From: Halobacillus litoralis
GTDB lineage: Bacteria; Bacillota; Bacilli; Bacillales; Halobacillaceae
Length of the DNA stretch: 64,000 nt
Direction: 5' to 3'
NCBI RefSeq assembly: GCF_020524025.1
Contig: NZ_JAIVKN010000001.1
Span: 806,001 to 870,000, forward strand
A program made the position numbers and the translations under genes. Shown here piece after piece: positions 46,422 to 55,787 of this stretch; position 1 is the first letter of the stretch, and the number at the start of each line of letters is the position of its first letter. The notes beneath the pieces were generated by a model. That model searched no databases, was not told the origin of the DNA, and saw only the letters and a program-made list of their open reading frames with translations.

Positions 46422-46446
46422 ATGAGACAAACTCTTATGGTATATT
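46418..46446 (+). promoter_or_regulatory. Extended -10 sigma-A promoter for rpsB
   Basis: TTGAAT (46418-46423), 17 bases, TATATT (46441-46446) with TGG directly before it. The -35 overlaps the swrB stop codon. The 11-mer TATGGTATATT (46436-46446) matches the rplS and rimP promoters exactly. The start is expected near 46453. Confidence 0.7.
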
Positions 46447-46453
46447 TACTGAC

Positions 46454-46567
46454 GGTGTCAATACGCACGCCTTTGGATCCTTAAGTGAGGTTGCTCTTTT
46501 TAAAGAGTTCACTCTAGGAAATGAAAGAGGCGGAGGATACTAAAAAAACCAAACAGGAGGAACTATT
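46454..46567 (+). promoter_or_regulatory. rpsB 5' leader, candidate S2 autoregulatory RNA
   Basis: About 115 untranslated bases precede rpsB. A compound stem-loop pairs CCTTAAGTGA (from 46479) with TTCACTCTAGG (to 46518) around CTCTTT/AAAGAG. S2 leaders are a known ribosomal leader type; membership here is inferred from position and structure. Confidence 0.45.
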
Positions 46568-47305
46568 ATGTCTGTAATTTCTATGAAACAGCTACTTGAA
46601 GCAGGTGTTCATTTTGGACACCAAACCCGTCGCTGGAATCCGAAGATGAAGAAATACATCTTCACAGAGCGTAACGGAATTTACATCATCGACCTGCAAA
46701 AAACAGTTAAGAAGGTTGATGAAGCATTTAACTACGTGAAAGAGGTCGCTGCTGATGGCGGTAACATTCTTTTCGTAGGTACTAAAAAACAAGCGCAGGA
46801 TACTGTACGCGACGAAGCAACTCGTTGTGGCATGTATTACATCAACCAACGTTGGTTGGGTGGAACGCTTACTAACTTTGAAACAATCCGTAAACGTATT
46901 AATCGTTTGAAAGATATCGAGCGCATGGAAGAAGACGGTACATTCGACGTACTTCCTAAAAAAGAAGTCGTTGACATGCTTAAAGAAAAAGATCGTCTTG
47001 TTAAATTCCTAGGCGGAATCAAAGAAATGAAGAGCCTTCCAGATGCAATGTTCGTTATCGATCCTCGTAAAGAGCGCATCGCAATTGCTGAAGCTCACAA
47101 ACTAAATATCCCAGTTGTTGGTATCGTTGATACAAACTGTGACCCAGACGAAATTGATTATGTCATCCCAGCGAACGATGACGCAATCCGTGCCGTTAAA
47201 TTGTTGACTTCTAAGATGGCAGACGCTGTCCTTGAAGCGAAACAAGGGGAAGAAACAGAAACAACAGAAGAAACTGAAGCTGCAGTAGAAGCTGCTCAAG
47301 AGTAA
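46568..47305 (+). CDS. rpsB: 30S ribosomal protein S2
   Basis: The 245-residue S2 has the signature [20 protein letters not shown] then [20 protein letters not shown], and [20 protein letters not shown]. The tail is Glu/Thr-rich. AACAGGAGG precedes ATG 46568. A terminator separates it from tsf. Confidence 0.98.
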   Translation: MSVISMKQLLEAGVHFGHQTRRWNPKMKKYIFTERNGIYIIDLQKTVKKVDEAFNYVKEVAADGGNILFVGTKKQAQDTVRDEATRCGMYYINQRWLGGTLTNFETIRKRINRLKDIERMEEDGTFDVLPKKEVVDMLKEKDRLVKFLGGIKEMKSLPDAMFVIDPRKERIAIAEAHKLNIPVVGIVDTNCDPDEIDYVIPANDDAIRAVKLLTSKMADAVLEAKQGEETETTEETEAAVEAAQE

Positions 47306-47314
47306 GGATGTTCT

Positions 47315-47351
47315 AAAGGTGATAAGGGGGTATACCTTTATCACCTTTTTT
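47315..47351 (+). terminator. Intrinsic terminator between rpsB and tsf
   Basis: AAAGGTGATA (47315-47324) pairs with TATCACCTTT (47339-47348). The stem continues inward with AGGG/CCTT and is followed by T residues to 47351. It may reduce rather than abolish tsf read-through. Confidence 0.88.
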
Positions 47352-47375
47352 AAAGAAGATAATCTTATTCATACA

Positions 47376-47408
47376 GCTCAGCGGTAATACGCTTAAGTAC
47401 CGCCGGCT
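47376..47408 (+). promoter_or_regulatory. Stem-loop in the tsf leader
   Basis: GCGGTA (47381-47386) pairs with TACCGC (47398-47403), extended by an outer AGC/GCT. It sits between the rpsB terminator and tsf. Its function is unknown. Confidence 0.35.
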
Positions 47409-47445
47409 CTATTCTTACTTGTACATTAATAAGGAGGCTTTAACA

Positions 47446-48330
47446 ATGGCTGTAAATGCAAAAATGGTAAAAGAACTTCGTGAAAAAACAGGTGCTGGAA
47501 TGATGGACTGTAAAAAAGCACTGACTGAAACTGATGGTGACATGGACAAAGCGGTTGAATGGCTCCGCGAAAAAGGAATTTCTAAAGCAGCTAAGAAAGC
47601 AGACCGTATTGCTGCAGAAGGATCTGCTTCTATTGAAATTTCCGGTAACACAGCTGTACTTTTCGAAGTGAACTGTGAAACAGACTTCGTAACAAAGAAC
47701 GACCAGTTCAAAGAACTTCTTAAAGACCTGGGTCAGCACCTTGTTTCTCAGAAGCCTGCAACCGTAGAGGAAGCTCTTGAGCAGAAACTTAACGGTGAAG
47801 GTCAACTACTTAGCGACTACATTACAGAACGTGTAGCGAAAATCGGTGAGAAGATTTCTCTTCGTCGCTTCGTTATTAAAGAAAAAACGGATAATGACGC
47901 TTTTGGTGCTTACCTTCACATGGGTGGTAACATTGGTGTATTAACGGTTCTTGAAGGTTCTACTGACGAATCTGCAGCTAAAGACGTAGCTATGCACGTA
48001 GCAGCAGTTAACCCTCGTTATGTATCTCGTGATGCAATTCCTCAAGAAGAGGCAGACAAAGAGCGTGAAATGCTGAAAACTCAAGCGATGAACGAAGGTA
48101 AGCCTGAAAACATCGTTGAGAAAATGGTTGAAGGCCGTCTGAACAAATTCTTCGAAGAGATCTGCCTGCTTGAACAAAGCTTCGTTAAAGATCCAGACCA
48201 GAAAGTTAAGCAGTTCGTAGCGTCTGCTGGTGGACAAATCACTGGTTTCGATCGTTTCGAAGTTGGCGAAGGTATGGAAAAACGTGAAGAGAACTTCGCG
48301 GATGAAGTAATGAACCAAGTTAAAAAATAA
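47446..48330 (+). CDS. tsf: Translation elongation factor Ts
   Basis: EF-Ts recharges EF-Tu with GTP. The 294 residues start [20 protein letters not shown] followed by [11 protein letters not shown], the classic family start, and contain [11 protein letters not shown] and [16 protein letters not shown] 47446 follows AAGGAGG (47431-47437); an ATG 27 bases upstream precedes that site. Confidence 0.98.
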   Translation: MAVNAKMVKELREKTGAGMMDCKKALTETDGDMDKAVEWLREKGISKAAKKADRIAAEGSASIEISGNTAVLFEVNCETDFVTKNDQFKELLKDLGQHLVSQKPATVEEALEQKLNGEGQLLSDYITERVAKIGEKISLRRFVIKEKTDNDAFGAYLHMGGNIGVLTVLEGSTDESAAKDVAMHVAAVNPRYVSRDAIPQEEADKEREMLKTQAMNEGKPENIVEKMVEGRLNKFFEEICLLEQSFVKDPDQKVKQFVASAGGQITGFDRFEVGEGMEKREENFADEVMNQVKK

Positions 48331-48339
48331 TGATAGTGA

Positions 48340-48374
48340 AAAATAGGGGACACTGTCAGTGTTCCCTATTTTCA
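48340..48374 (+). terminator. Hairpin terminator after tsf
   Basis: AAAATAGGGGACACT pairs with AGTGTTCCCTATTTT through one G-U pair and a very short loop. The T-tract is short (TTTTC). Confidence 0.7.
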
Positions 48375-48450
48375 AAAATGCTACATAGATGCAAAAAGCC
48401 TATGAGCAGACCAATGTTAGTGAAATGAGTAAAACACACGGGAGGTTACT

Positions 48451-49173
48451 ATGACTACTGCTCGCTATCGTAGAATCGTATTAAAACTAAGTGGAGAGGC
48501 TCTGAGTGGAGAAGCTGGATACGGATTAGAACCCAGCATTATCAAGTCAGTCTCTCGTCAGGTCAAAGAAGTGGCCGAACTTGGCGTAGAAGTCGCTGTT
48601 GTTGTCGGAGGCGGCAATATCTGGCGCGGAAAAGTTGGTGCAGAAATGGGAATGGACCGTGCCAATGCTGATTACATGGGAATGCTTGCGACAGTAATGA
48701 ATTCCCTGGCCCTTCAAGATAGTCTTGAAAACTTAGGCATTCCAACCCGTGTCCAAACATCTATAGAAATGAGACAAGTAGCGGAACCTTATATCCGCAG
48801 AAAAGCCATCCGTCACTTAGAAAAGAAACGGGTCGTTATTTTTGCTGCCGGAACAGGGAATCCGTACTTCTCAACAGATACGACAGCGGCACTCAGAGCT
48901 GCTGAAGTCGAAGCTGATGTCATTTTAATGGCGAAAAACAATGTAGATGGGGTTTATACTGACGATCCTAAAGTCAACCAGGATGCTATGAAATATGACC
49001 AGCTTTCCTACATGGACGTTCTTAATGAGGGTCTTGGAGTAATGGATTCAACTGCATCTTCATTATGTATGGACAACGATATCGATTTATTGGTATTCTC
49101 GATAACAGAAGACGGAAATATTAAAAAAGCCGTAATGGGCGAAAATATCGGAACTATCGTAAGGGGGAAATAA
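48451..49173 (+). CDS. pyrH: UMP kinase
   Basis: PyrH phosphorylates UMP to UDP. The 240 residues have [31 protein letters not shown], and [27 protein letters not shown] precedes ATG 48451. It lies 2 bases before frr. Confidence 0.98.
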   Translation: MTTARYRRIVLKLSGEALSGEAGYGLEPSIIKSVSRQVKEVAELGVEVAVVVGGGNIWRGKVGAEMGMDRANADYMGMLATVMNSLALQDSLENLGIPTRVQTSIEMRQVAEPYIRRKAIRHLEKKRVVIFAAGTGNPYFSTDTTAALRAAEVEADVILMAKNNVDGVYTDDPKVNQDAMKYDQLSYMDVLNEGLGVMDSTASSLCMDNDIDLLVFSITEDGNIKKAVMGENIGTIVRGK

Positions 49174-49175
49174 TC

Positions 49176-49733
49176 ATGTCTGAAGCCGTGATAAATGAGA
49201 CGAAACAACAAATGGAACAAGCCGTACAAGCGTTCTCTCGTCAACTTGCAACTGTAAGAGCAGGTCGTGCGAACCCGTCGATCCTTGATAATGTATACGT
49301 AGACTACTATGGTGCAGCAACTCCACTGAACCAATTGGCACAGGTGGGTGCTCCAGAACCTCGTATGCTTGTCATTACACCGTATGATAAAACAGCGATC
49401 GCTGAAATTGAAAAAGCGATTCAGAAAGCTGATCTTGGATTGTCACCTTCAAGTGACGGTAACATTGTCCGGATTAATATCCCTGCTTTGACAGAAGAGC
49501 GTCGTAAAGACTTGGCGAAGGTAGTAGGAAAGTATGCGGAAGAAGCGAAGGTGCAGATTCGTAACATTCGTCGTGAATCTAATGACCGCTTGAAAAAGCT
49601 AGAAAAAGATGGAGACTTGACGGAAGACGATCTTCGTTCTTATCAAGACGATGTACAGAAAGTAACAAACCAGAACGTTGAAAAAATCGACCAACTGGCG
49701 AAAACAAAAGAAGAAGAAATCATGGAAGTTTGA
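49176..49733 (+). CDS. frr: Ribosome recycling factor
   Basis: RRF splits post-termination ribosomes with EF-G. The 185 residues show [32 protein letters not shown] and the C-terminal [20 protein letters not shown]. It is followed by a strong terminator. Confidence 0.98.
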   Translation: MSEAVINETKQQMEQAVQAFSRQLATVRAGRANPSILDNVYVDYYGAATPLNQLAQVGAPEPRMLVITPYDKTAIAEIEKAIQKADLGLSPSSDGNIVRINIPALTEERRKDLAKVVGKYAEEAKVQIRNIRRESNDRLKKLEKDGDLTEDDLRSYQDDVQKVTNQNVEKIDQLAKTKEEEIMEV

Positions 49734-49766
49734 TTTCTTCCTTACCTCATATGCCTTAAGGTGTAT

Positions 49767-49810
49767 AAAGCCGCGCTGTTGATGTTTGGCAGCGCGGCTT
49801 TAATTATTTC
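49767..49810 (+). terminator. Terminator after frr
   Basis: AAAGCCGCGCTG (49767-49778) pairs perfectly with CAGCGCGGCTTT (49790-49801), followed by TAATTATTTC. Confidence 0.85.
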
Positions 49811-49824
49811 AACCGGATAAGGAT

Positions 49825-49854
49825 TCGGCATTCGGGTGGATTTTAGTATATAAT
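49825..49854 (+). promoter_or_regulatory. Promoter for uppS-cdsA-dxr-rseP
   Basis: TCGGCA (49825-49830), 18 bases, then a perfect TATAAT (49849-49854). The start would be near 49861, about 28 bases before uppS. Confidence 0.6.
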
Positions 49855-49888
49855 AGAAAGATGGAACAAACGGACTGGAGGATCGAAC

Positions 49889-50656
49889 ATGCCAATCAAG
49901 TTTCCATTTGTAAAAAGTAAAAAACAACCTCACCCACAGCCTCTGGGACTGGAAGAAATGCATCTGCCTCAACACGTGGCGATTATTATGGATGGAAATG
50001 GCCGGTGGGCAAAAAATAGAGGAATGCCCCGCATAGCTGGTCATAAGGAAGGGATGGGTGTCGTAAAGAGGATTGTACGTTACGCATCTGATATTGGTGT
50101 TAAGGTTCTGACTCTTTATGCCTTTTCTACAGAAAATTGGAAACGTCCCAAAAATGAGGTGGACTTCCTGATGAAGCTGCCTGTAGACTTTTTAAATACA
50201 TATTTGCCTGAACTGATTGAGAGAAATGTCCAGGTCCGTACAATCGGTGATTTCAACGTATTACCAGCTCATACACAAAAAGCGGTAAATGAAGCGATTG
50301 AAAAGACCAAAGAGAATGATGGACTGATTCTCAATTTTGCACTCAATTACGGAAGTCGTTATGAGATGGTGCACGCAGTGAAGCAAATTGCCTCGAAAGT
50401 GAAAGAAGGAGAAATCGATACATCAGATATTGATGAGGATTTATTCTCTTCAGAACTCTACACGTCAGAATTAATCGAACCTGATCTTTTAATCCGTACG
50501 AGTGGGGAACAGAGGCTGAGCAATTTCTTGTTATGGCAGCTGGCCTATGCCGAGTTTTGGTTCACGGAAGTGTACTGGCCAGATTTCAATGAAAGCCATT
50601 TTGAGAAAGCTCTCTATGATTTTCAAAATCGCAAACGTCGGTTCGGCGGAGTATAA
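49889..50656 (+). CDS. uppS: Undecaprenyl diphosphate synthase (UppS)
   Basis: This cis-prenyltransferase makes the lipid carrier for wall synthesis. The 255 residues contain HVAIIMDGNGRWAKNRGMPR, AFSTENWKRPKNEV and RTSGEQRLSNFLLWQLAYAE. GGAGGATC precedes ATG 49889. It heads an envelope-lipid gene cluster. Confidence 0.97.
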   Translation: MPIKFPFVKSKKQPHPQPLGLEEMHLPQHVAIIMDGNGRWAKNRGMPRIAGHKEGMGVVKRIVRYASDIGVKVLTLYAFSTENWKRPKNEVDFLMKLPVDFLNTYLPELIERNVQVRTIGDFNVLPAHTQKAVNEAIEKTKENDGLILNFALNYGSRYEMVHAVKQIASKVKEGEIDTSDIDEDLFSSELYTSELIEPDLLIRTSGEQRLSNFLLWQLAYAEFWFTEVYWPDFNESHFEKALYDFQNRKRRFGGV

Positions 50657-50672
50657 GGTGTGAATTAGTCTC

Positions 50673-51470
50673 ATGAAACAAAGAACAATTACAGCAGTCG
50701 TTGCAGCACTTATTTTTATCCCCATTGTGATGCTGGGTGGGTGGCCGTTTAAGGCGTTTGTCTATATTATTGCAAGTATTGCACTGCTTGAACTGATCCG
50801 GATGAAAAAAATAGCCCGGTATTCAGTCGCAGCAGGTCTCGGTCTGATTCTAATGTGGGCCTTAATGTTTCCTTATGAAGTGTTTGATGAAACCGTGTTG
50901 TCGGAAGATTTAATTACGAAATCGGAAATCACCCTTCTGGCTGTTCTTGTACTGCTCAGCTATACGGTCCTTGTCAAAAATCGTTTTACCTTTGATGATG
51001 CTGGATTCCTGTTATTATCTGCAATCTATATAGGAATGGGATTCAATTATCTGATAGAGACGCGTGAAGCAGACCTTGAATATATTTTCTATGCACTTTT
51101 TGTTGTGTGGGCTACCGATACAGGTGCATACCTCTTTGGTAGAGCGCTTGGAAAGCATAAACTTTGGCCGCAAATCAGCCCAAAGAAAACGATTGAAGGT
51201 TCGCTTGGCGGTATTGCTCTAGCCTGTGTCGTTGCATTTATTTTTCAGATGGTCTACCCGCTTGAACATTCACTTCTCCTTGTTCTCCTTGTAACCATCT
51301 TGATCTCGATCGCAGGACAAATCGGGGATCTTGTGGAATCAGCCTTCAAACGACATTATGCTGTTAAGGATTCAGGTAAAATTCTGCCTGGCCATGGAGG
51401 TGTATTGGACCGGTTTGATAGTTTAATCTTCATATTGCCGATCCTGCATCTCATTAACTTTATTTCATAA
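50673..51470 (+). CDS. cdsA: Phosphatidate cytidylyltransferase (CDP-diglyceride synthase)
   Basis: CdsA makes CDP-diacylglycerol for phospholipid synthesis. The 265-residue polytopic membrane protein carries the CDS signature SAFKRHYAVKDSGKILPGHG followed by GVLDRFDS. Its position between uppS and dxr is typical. Confidence 0.96.
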   Translation: MKQRTITAVVAALIFIPIVMLGGWPFKAFVYIIASIALLELIRMKKIARYSVAAGLGLILMWALMFPYEVFDETVLSEDLITKSEITLLAVLVLLSYTVLVKNRFTFDDAGFLLLSAIYIGMGFNYLIETREADLEYIFYALFVVWATDTGAYLFGRALGKHKLWPQISPKKTIEGSLGGIALACVVAFIFQMVYPLEHSLLLVLLVTILISIAGQIGDLVESAFKRHYAVKDSGKILPGHGGVLDRFDSLIFILPILHLINFIS

Positions 51471-51488
51471 AAGGAAGGGGATGGAAGG

Positions 51489-52634
51489 ATGAAGCAGGTA
51501 TCGTTATTGGGAGCAACGGGATCTATTGGTATCCAGACGCTGGATGTCATCCGTCTGCACCCTGAGCAGTTTTCTCTGTATGCCATGGCATTTGGCAGGA
51601 ACATTGAAAAAGCCTTACCTTTAATACACGAATTTAATCCGGCTATCATTGTGGTCCAGGATGAAGATACGAAAGCGAAGCTTCAAAAAGAATTGAATCA
51701 TTCCTACATTCTTTGTGGAGGAGAAGGTTTAATTGAGGCTGGTACAGCCGAACCTGTAGATGTGGTTGTCAACGCTGTTATGGGAAGCATCGGTTTACCG
51801 GCAACGTTAAAAGCCATCCAGGCAAAAAAAATCATCGCCATTGCGAATAAAGAGACCTTAGTCACTGCTGGTCACCTTGTAATGGAAGAGGCGCGTAAGC
51901 ATCAAGTGGAACTTCTTCCAGTAGACAGTGAGCATTCAGCCATCTTTCAAGCGCTGAATGGAGAAAAGAGAAAAAACATCGAAAAATTAATTATTACAGC
52001 TTCAGGTGGCAGCTTCCGGGACAAAACAAGAAAAGAGCTCGAAGGTGTGACTGTTGAAGACGCTCTAAATCATCCGAATTGGAGCATGGGCGCAAAAATC
52101 ACCATTGATTCAGCTTCTATGATGAATAAGGGGCTTGAAGTTATTGAAGCCCACTGGCTTTTTGATGTGCCTTATGAGCAGATTCATGTTATTCTTCATA
52201 GAGAAAGTGTCATTCATTCAATGGTCGAGTATGTGGATCGTAATGTTATTGCTCAGCTTGGGACCCCGGATATGAAAGTCCCCATTCAATACGCCTTAAC
52301 TTACCCTGAACGTATGGATTTACCAGTGACGAACCATCTAAACCTTGAAGAACTGGCTACATTAAACTTCGAAAAAATGGACATGGACCGTTTCCCTTGT
52401 CTGAGGATGGCTTTTGAAGCAGGTAAGGCAGGCGGTTCTATGCCGACTGTTTTAAATGCGGCGAATGAAGAAGCTGTTCAATTGTTTCTAGAAGGGAAAA
52501 TTTCCTTTTTAGATATTGAAAGATACATTGAAGAAGCCCTGGAAAGGCACGATAGGATTCATAACCCTGACTTGTCTACCATAATTTCTATTGATGAGGA
52601 AACAAGGAAGAGGGTCCGTTTCCATTTAAATTAA
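51489..52634 (+). CDS. dxr: 1-deoxy-D-xylulose 5-phosphate reductoisomerase
   Basis: Dxr commits DXP to the MEP isoprenoid pathway, which feeds UppS encoded upstream. The 381 residues have the NADPH-binding [21 protein letters not shown], the metal/substrate motif [18 protein letters not shown] and [20 protein letters not shown]. Confidence 0.97.
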   Translation: MKQVSLLGATGSIGIQTLDVIRLHPEQFSLYAMAFGRNIEKALPLIHEFNPAIIVVQDEDTKAKLQKELNHSYILCGGEGLIEAGTAEPVDVVVNAVMGSIGLPATLKAIQAKKIIAIANKETLVTAGHLVMEEARKHQVELLPVDSEHSAIFQALNGEKRKNIEKLIITASGGSFRDKTRKELEGVTVEDALNHPNWSMGAKITIDSASMMNKGLEVIEAHWLFDVPYEQIHVILHRESVIHSMVEYVDRNVIAQLGTPDMKVPIQYALTYPERMDLPVTNHLNLEELATLNFEKMDMDRFPCLRMAFEAGKAGGSMPTVLNAANEEAVQLFLEGKISFLDIERYIEEALERHDRIHNPDLSTIISIDEETRKRVRFHLN

Positions 52635-52650
52635 AAGGAAGGTGCTTCAT

Positions 52651-53907
52651 TTGACTACTGTGATTGCATTTATTCTCATGTTCGGATTGTTAGTTTTCGT
52701 TCATGAGTGGGGGCATCTCATTTTTGCTAAACGAGCAGGAATGCTGGCACGAGAGTTTGCGATCGGTTTTGGTCCGAAAATCTTCGCATTTACGAAAAAT
52801 GAAACATTATACACGATTCGTCTTCTTCCTATTGGGGGCTATGTCCGTGTGGCTGGAGAGGATCCTGAGCTCGTTGACTTAAAAGCGGGTCACCATGTAG
52901 GACTTGAATTCAATGAAGAAGGAAAAGTCAGTCGGATTATCGTAAACAACAAATCCAAACATCCATATGCGCGTGTGATTGAAGTAGAAAAAGCAGACTT
53001 GGATCATAGGCTTGTTATCGAAGGATACGAGATCGACGAAGATGAGAAGCTGTTTTTTGAAGTGGATCCTAAAGCGATGTTTGTTATGGATGAAAAAGAA
53101 ACACAAATTGCTCCTTATGACAGACAATTCGCCTCAAAATCAGTGCCTCAAAGAGCCATGCAGCTGTTTGCCGGCCCTTTAATGAACTTTGTTCTGGCGA
53201 TTGTTCTCTTTATGATTCTAGGTTTTATTCAGGGAGTACCTTCTGATGAAGCCAAATTAGGGCAGATTCAGAATAATTCTCCTGCAGATGAAGCAGGGTT
53301 AATGGCAGGGGATGAAGTCATTGCTGTTGACGGAGAATCAGTCAGTACGTGGGAAGAATTCACAAGAATTATTCGTAACCATCCAGAAGAAGAAGTAACC
53401 TTAACCGTAAATCGGTCAGGTGAAACCCAGGAGTTGAATGTTACTCCCGCTGCTATTGAAGATCGTGATATGACGATTGGTCAAGTAGGGGTGGCTCGAG
53501 CATTTGAGGAATCTTTTACAAAAAAACTCAGTTTTGGTTTTACTCAAACCTATGAGTGGAGTACTCTAATATTAACCAACCTTGGGAAGCTTGTAACGGG
53601 GCAGTTTTCTTTGGATATGCTCTCTGGACCTGTAGGAATCTATGATGCCACAGACCAGGTTGTACGAACCGGGTTCACAAACTTTGTCATGTGGACAGCG
53701 ATCCTTAGTATCAACCTGGGTATTGTCAACTTACTTCCTCTACCAGCCTTGGATGGCGGACGATTATTATTTGTCGGTCTGGAAGGGGTAAGAGGAAAAC
53801 CGATTGATCCTCAAAAAGAGGGGATTGTTCATTTTATAGGTTTTGCACTATTAATGCTGTTGATGCTTGTTGTAACCTGGAACGACATTCAACGCTTATT
53901 CCTATGA
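52651..53907 (+). CDS. rseP: Site-2 intramembrane metalloprotease RseP/RasP
   Basis: This protease cuts anti-sigma factors and signal peptide remnants inside the membrane. The 418 residues have HEWGH (His18, Glu19, His22) in the first membrane helix, a PDZ domain (about 190-275), and the third zinc ligand in [16 protein letters not shown] 52651 is chosen with AAAGGAAGG (52634-52642) 8 bases upstream. A GTG at 52642 overlaps that site. Confidence 0.95.
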   Translation: MTTVIAFILMFGLLVFVHEWGHLIFAKRAGMLAREFAIGFGPKIFAFTKNETLYTIRLLPIGGYVRVAGEDPELVDLKAGHHVGLEFNEEGKVSRIIVNNKSKHPYARVIEVEKADLDHRLVIEGYEIDEDEKLFFEVDPKAMFVMDEKETQIAPYDRQFASKSVPQRAMQLFAGPLMNFVLAIVLFMILGFIQGVPSDEAKLGQIQNNSPADEAGLMAGDEVIAVDGESVSTWEEFTRIIRNHPEEEVTLTVNRSGETQELNVTPAAIEDRDMTIGQVGVARAFEESFTKKLSFGFTQTYEWSTLILTNLGKLVTGQFSLDMLSGPVGIYDATDQVVRTGFTNFVMWTAILSINLGIVNLLPLPALDGGRLLFVGLEGVRGKPIDPQKEGIVHFIGFALLMLLMLVVTWNDIQRLFL

Positions 53908-53914
53908 TTTTATA

Positions 53915-53965
53915 GCTGGAAGTCTGAAGGTGACAGGCGTTTCCTCGACTTCCGGCTTCTTTTAT
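53915..53965 (+). terminator. Terminator after rseP
   Basis: GCTGGAAGTC (53915-53924) pairs with GACTTCCGGC (53947-53956), one G-U pair, then TTCTTTTATT. Confidence 0.75.
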
Positions 53966-53989
53966 TAATTTTGAATTGAGGTGTTTGTT

Positions 53990-55693
53990 ATGAGACAAAG
54001 TCATATGTTAATTCCAACGTTAAAAGAAAATCCTGCTGATGCGGAGATTAAGAGTCACCAGCTCCTTGTCCGCGCAGGTTACATACGTCAAATTGCTTCA
54101 GGGATCTATAGTTTTCTTCCAATTGGACGTAGAGTCCTAAATAAAGTGGAGAACATTGTTCGTGAGGAAATGGAGAAAATCGGAGCTCATGAGATGGCTA
54201 TGCCTGCTTTGGAACCTTCTGAACTTTGGAAGGAAACAGGACGATGGACAACATTTGGTTCTGAACTTATGAGAATTCATGATCGTCATAATAGAGAGTT
54301 TGCTCTAGGTGCCACCCATGAAGAAGTCATTACAAGTCTTGTACGAAATGAAGTCAAAAGTTATAAGCAGCTGCCATTAACAGTATTCCAAATTCAGAAT
54401 AAATTCCGTGATGAAGCCCGTCCTCGTTTCGGTCTTTTACGCGGTCGTGAATTTCTTATGAAAGATGCTTATTCATTTAATGAATCTTATGAGAGCCTGG
54501 ATGAAACGTATGAAAAAATGTTTCAGGCATACTCGAATATTTTCCGCAGGTGCGGCCTTAACTTTCGCGCGGTTATAGCCGACTCAGGAGCTATGGGAGG
54601 AAAAGACACGCACGAATTTATGGTCTTGTCAGAAGTAGGAGAAGATGTAATTGCCTACTCTGATACATCCCGTTATGCGGCGAACATTGAAATGGCACCC
54701 GTTATTGCTACCTATGAAAAACCTGATGTGGCTGTGAAACCGATAGAAAAGGTTGAAACACCAGGGAAGAGAAGTATGCAGGAAGTAGCCGACCATTTTG
54801 GTCATGAGCTTCATGAAGGTATAAAAGCAATCCTTTTCCAAGTAGATGAGAAGTTTGTCCTTGCGCTTACAAGGGGAGATCATGAAGTCAATGACGTTAA
54901 ACTTAAGAATTTATTTGATGCCGGCCTTGTGGAATTAGCAAATGAAGAAGATACGCAGCGCTTATTAGGTGCAGGGTTTGGCTCTCTTGGTCCAATCAAT
55001 GTACCAGAAGAGGTTGAGGTCGTAGCTGATTTAGCTGTGGAAGCTATGGTCAATATTACTTGTGGAGCGAATGAGAATGGCTTCCATTACAAGAATGCGA
55101 CCCCAGGTGAAGACTTCACTGTCAATCAGTATGCTGATTTACGGTTTATAAAAGAAGGGGATCCATCTCCAGATGGGCAGGGAACCATTCAATTTGCCCG
55201 TGGAATTGAAGTAGGTCACGTATTCAAACTTGGAGAATTTTACTCTGAGCGTATGAATGCCACCTTCCTGAATGACCAAGGGAAAGCAAAAACAATGATT
55301 ATGGGATCCTATGGAATTGGTGTTTCTAGAACATTAGCAGCTATTGTTGAACAATATCATGACGATCGCGGCATTACGTGGCCGGCGAATATTGCCCCTT
55401 ATCAAGTACACCTTCTTTCTATGAACCCTAAGAAGGAAGACCAGAAAGAATTGGCAGATCAACTATATGAAAATCTCCTTGAAGCAGGGATTGATGTCTT
55501 ATATGATGATCGTAAAGAACGTGCCGGCGTAAAATTTGCCGATAGTGATCTATTTGGAATTCCTGTTCGGATTACCGTTGGAAAACGTGCATCTGAAGGT
55601 GTCGTTGAAGTGAAAGAACGGACAACAGGAGAACAGGTAGAATTAGATACAAATGAACTTGTTGAATATGTGAAAAATTGGTACAAAGCCTAA
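53990..55693 (+). CDS. proS: Prolyl-tRNA synthetase
   Basis: ProS charges tRNA-Pro. The 567-residue bacterial-type class II enzyme has motif 1 ([18 protein letters not shown]), motif 2 ([20 protein letters not shown]), an inserted YbaK-like editing domain (about 225-405), motif 3 ([11 protein letters not shown]) and the anticodon-binding C-terminus. ATG 53990 follows GAGGTG at 53978-53983; GTG 53981 overlaps that site. Confidence 0.97.
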   Translation: MRQSHMLIPTLKENPADAEIKSHQLLVRAGYIRQIASGIYSFLPIGRRVLNKVENIVREEMEKIGAHEMAMPALEPSELWKETGRWTTFGSELMRIHDRHNREFALGATHEEVITSLVRNEVKSYKQLPLTVFQIQNKFRDEARPRFGLLRGREFLMKDAYSFNESYESLDETYEKMFQAYSNIFRRCGLNFRAVIADSGAMGGKDTHEFMVLSEVGEDVIAYSDTSRYAANIEMAPVIATYEKPDVAVKPIEKVETPGKRSMQEVADHFGHELHEGIKAILFQVDEKFVLALTRGDHEVNDVKLKNLFDAGLVELANEEDTQRLLGAGFGSLGPINVPEEVEVVADLAVEAMVNITCGANENGFHYKNATPGEDFTVNQYADLRFIKEGDPSPDGQGTIQFARGIEVGHVFKLGEFYSERMNATFLNDQGKAKTMIMGSYGIGVSRTLAAIVEQYHDDRGITWPANIAPYQVHLLSMNPKKEDQKELADQLYENLLEAGIDVLYDDRKERAGVKFADSDLFGIPVRITVGKRASEGVVEVKERTTGEQVELDTNELVEYVKNWYKA

Positions 55694-55708
55694 TACACCC
55701 TTTACATT

Positions 55709-55749
55709 GGAAATACCCTTGCTGGAGAAAGTAAAGCAAGGGTATTTCC
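55709..55749 (+). terminator. Perfect 15-base hairpin between proS and polC
   Basis: 55709-55723 (GGAAATACCCTTGCT) pairs perfectly with 55735-55749, loop 11 bases. There is no clear T-tract, so termination efficiency is uncertain. Confidence 0.55.
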
Positions 55750-55787
55750 ATGATTAGTCTTTGTGAAAGGATAGAGGAGGAATCACT

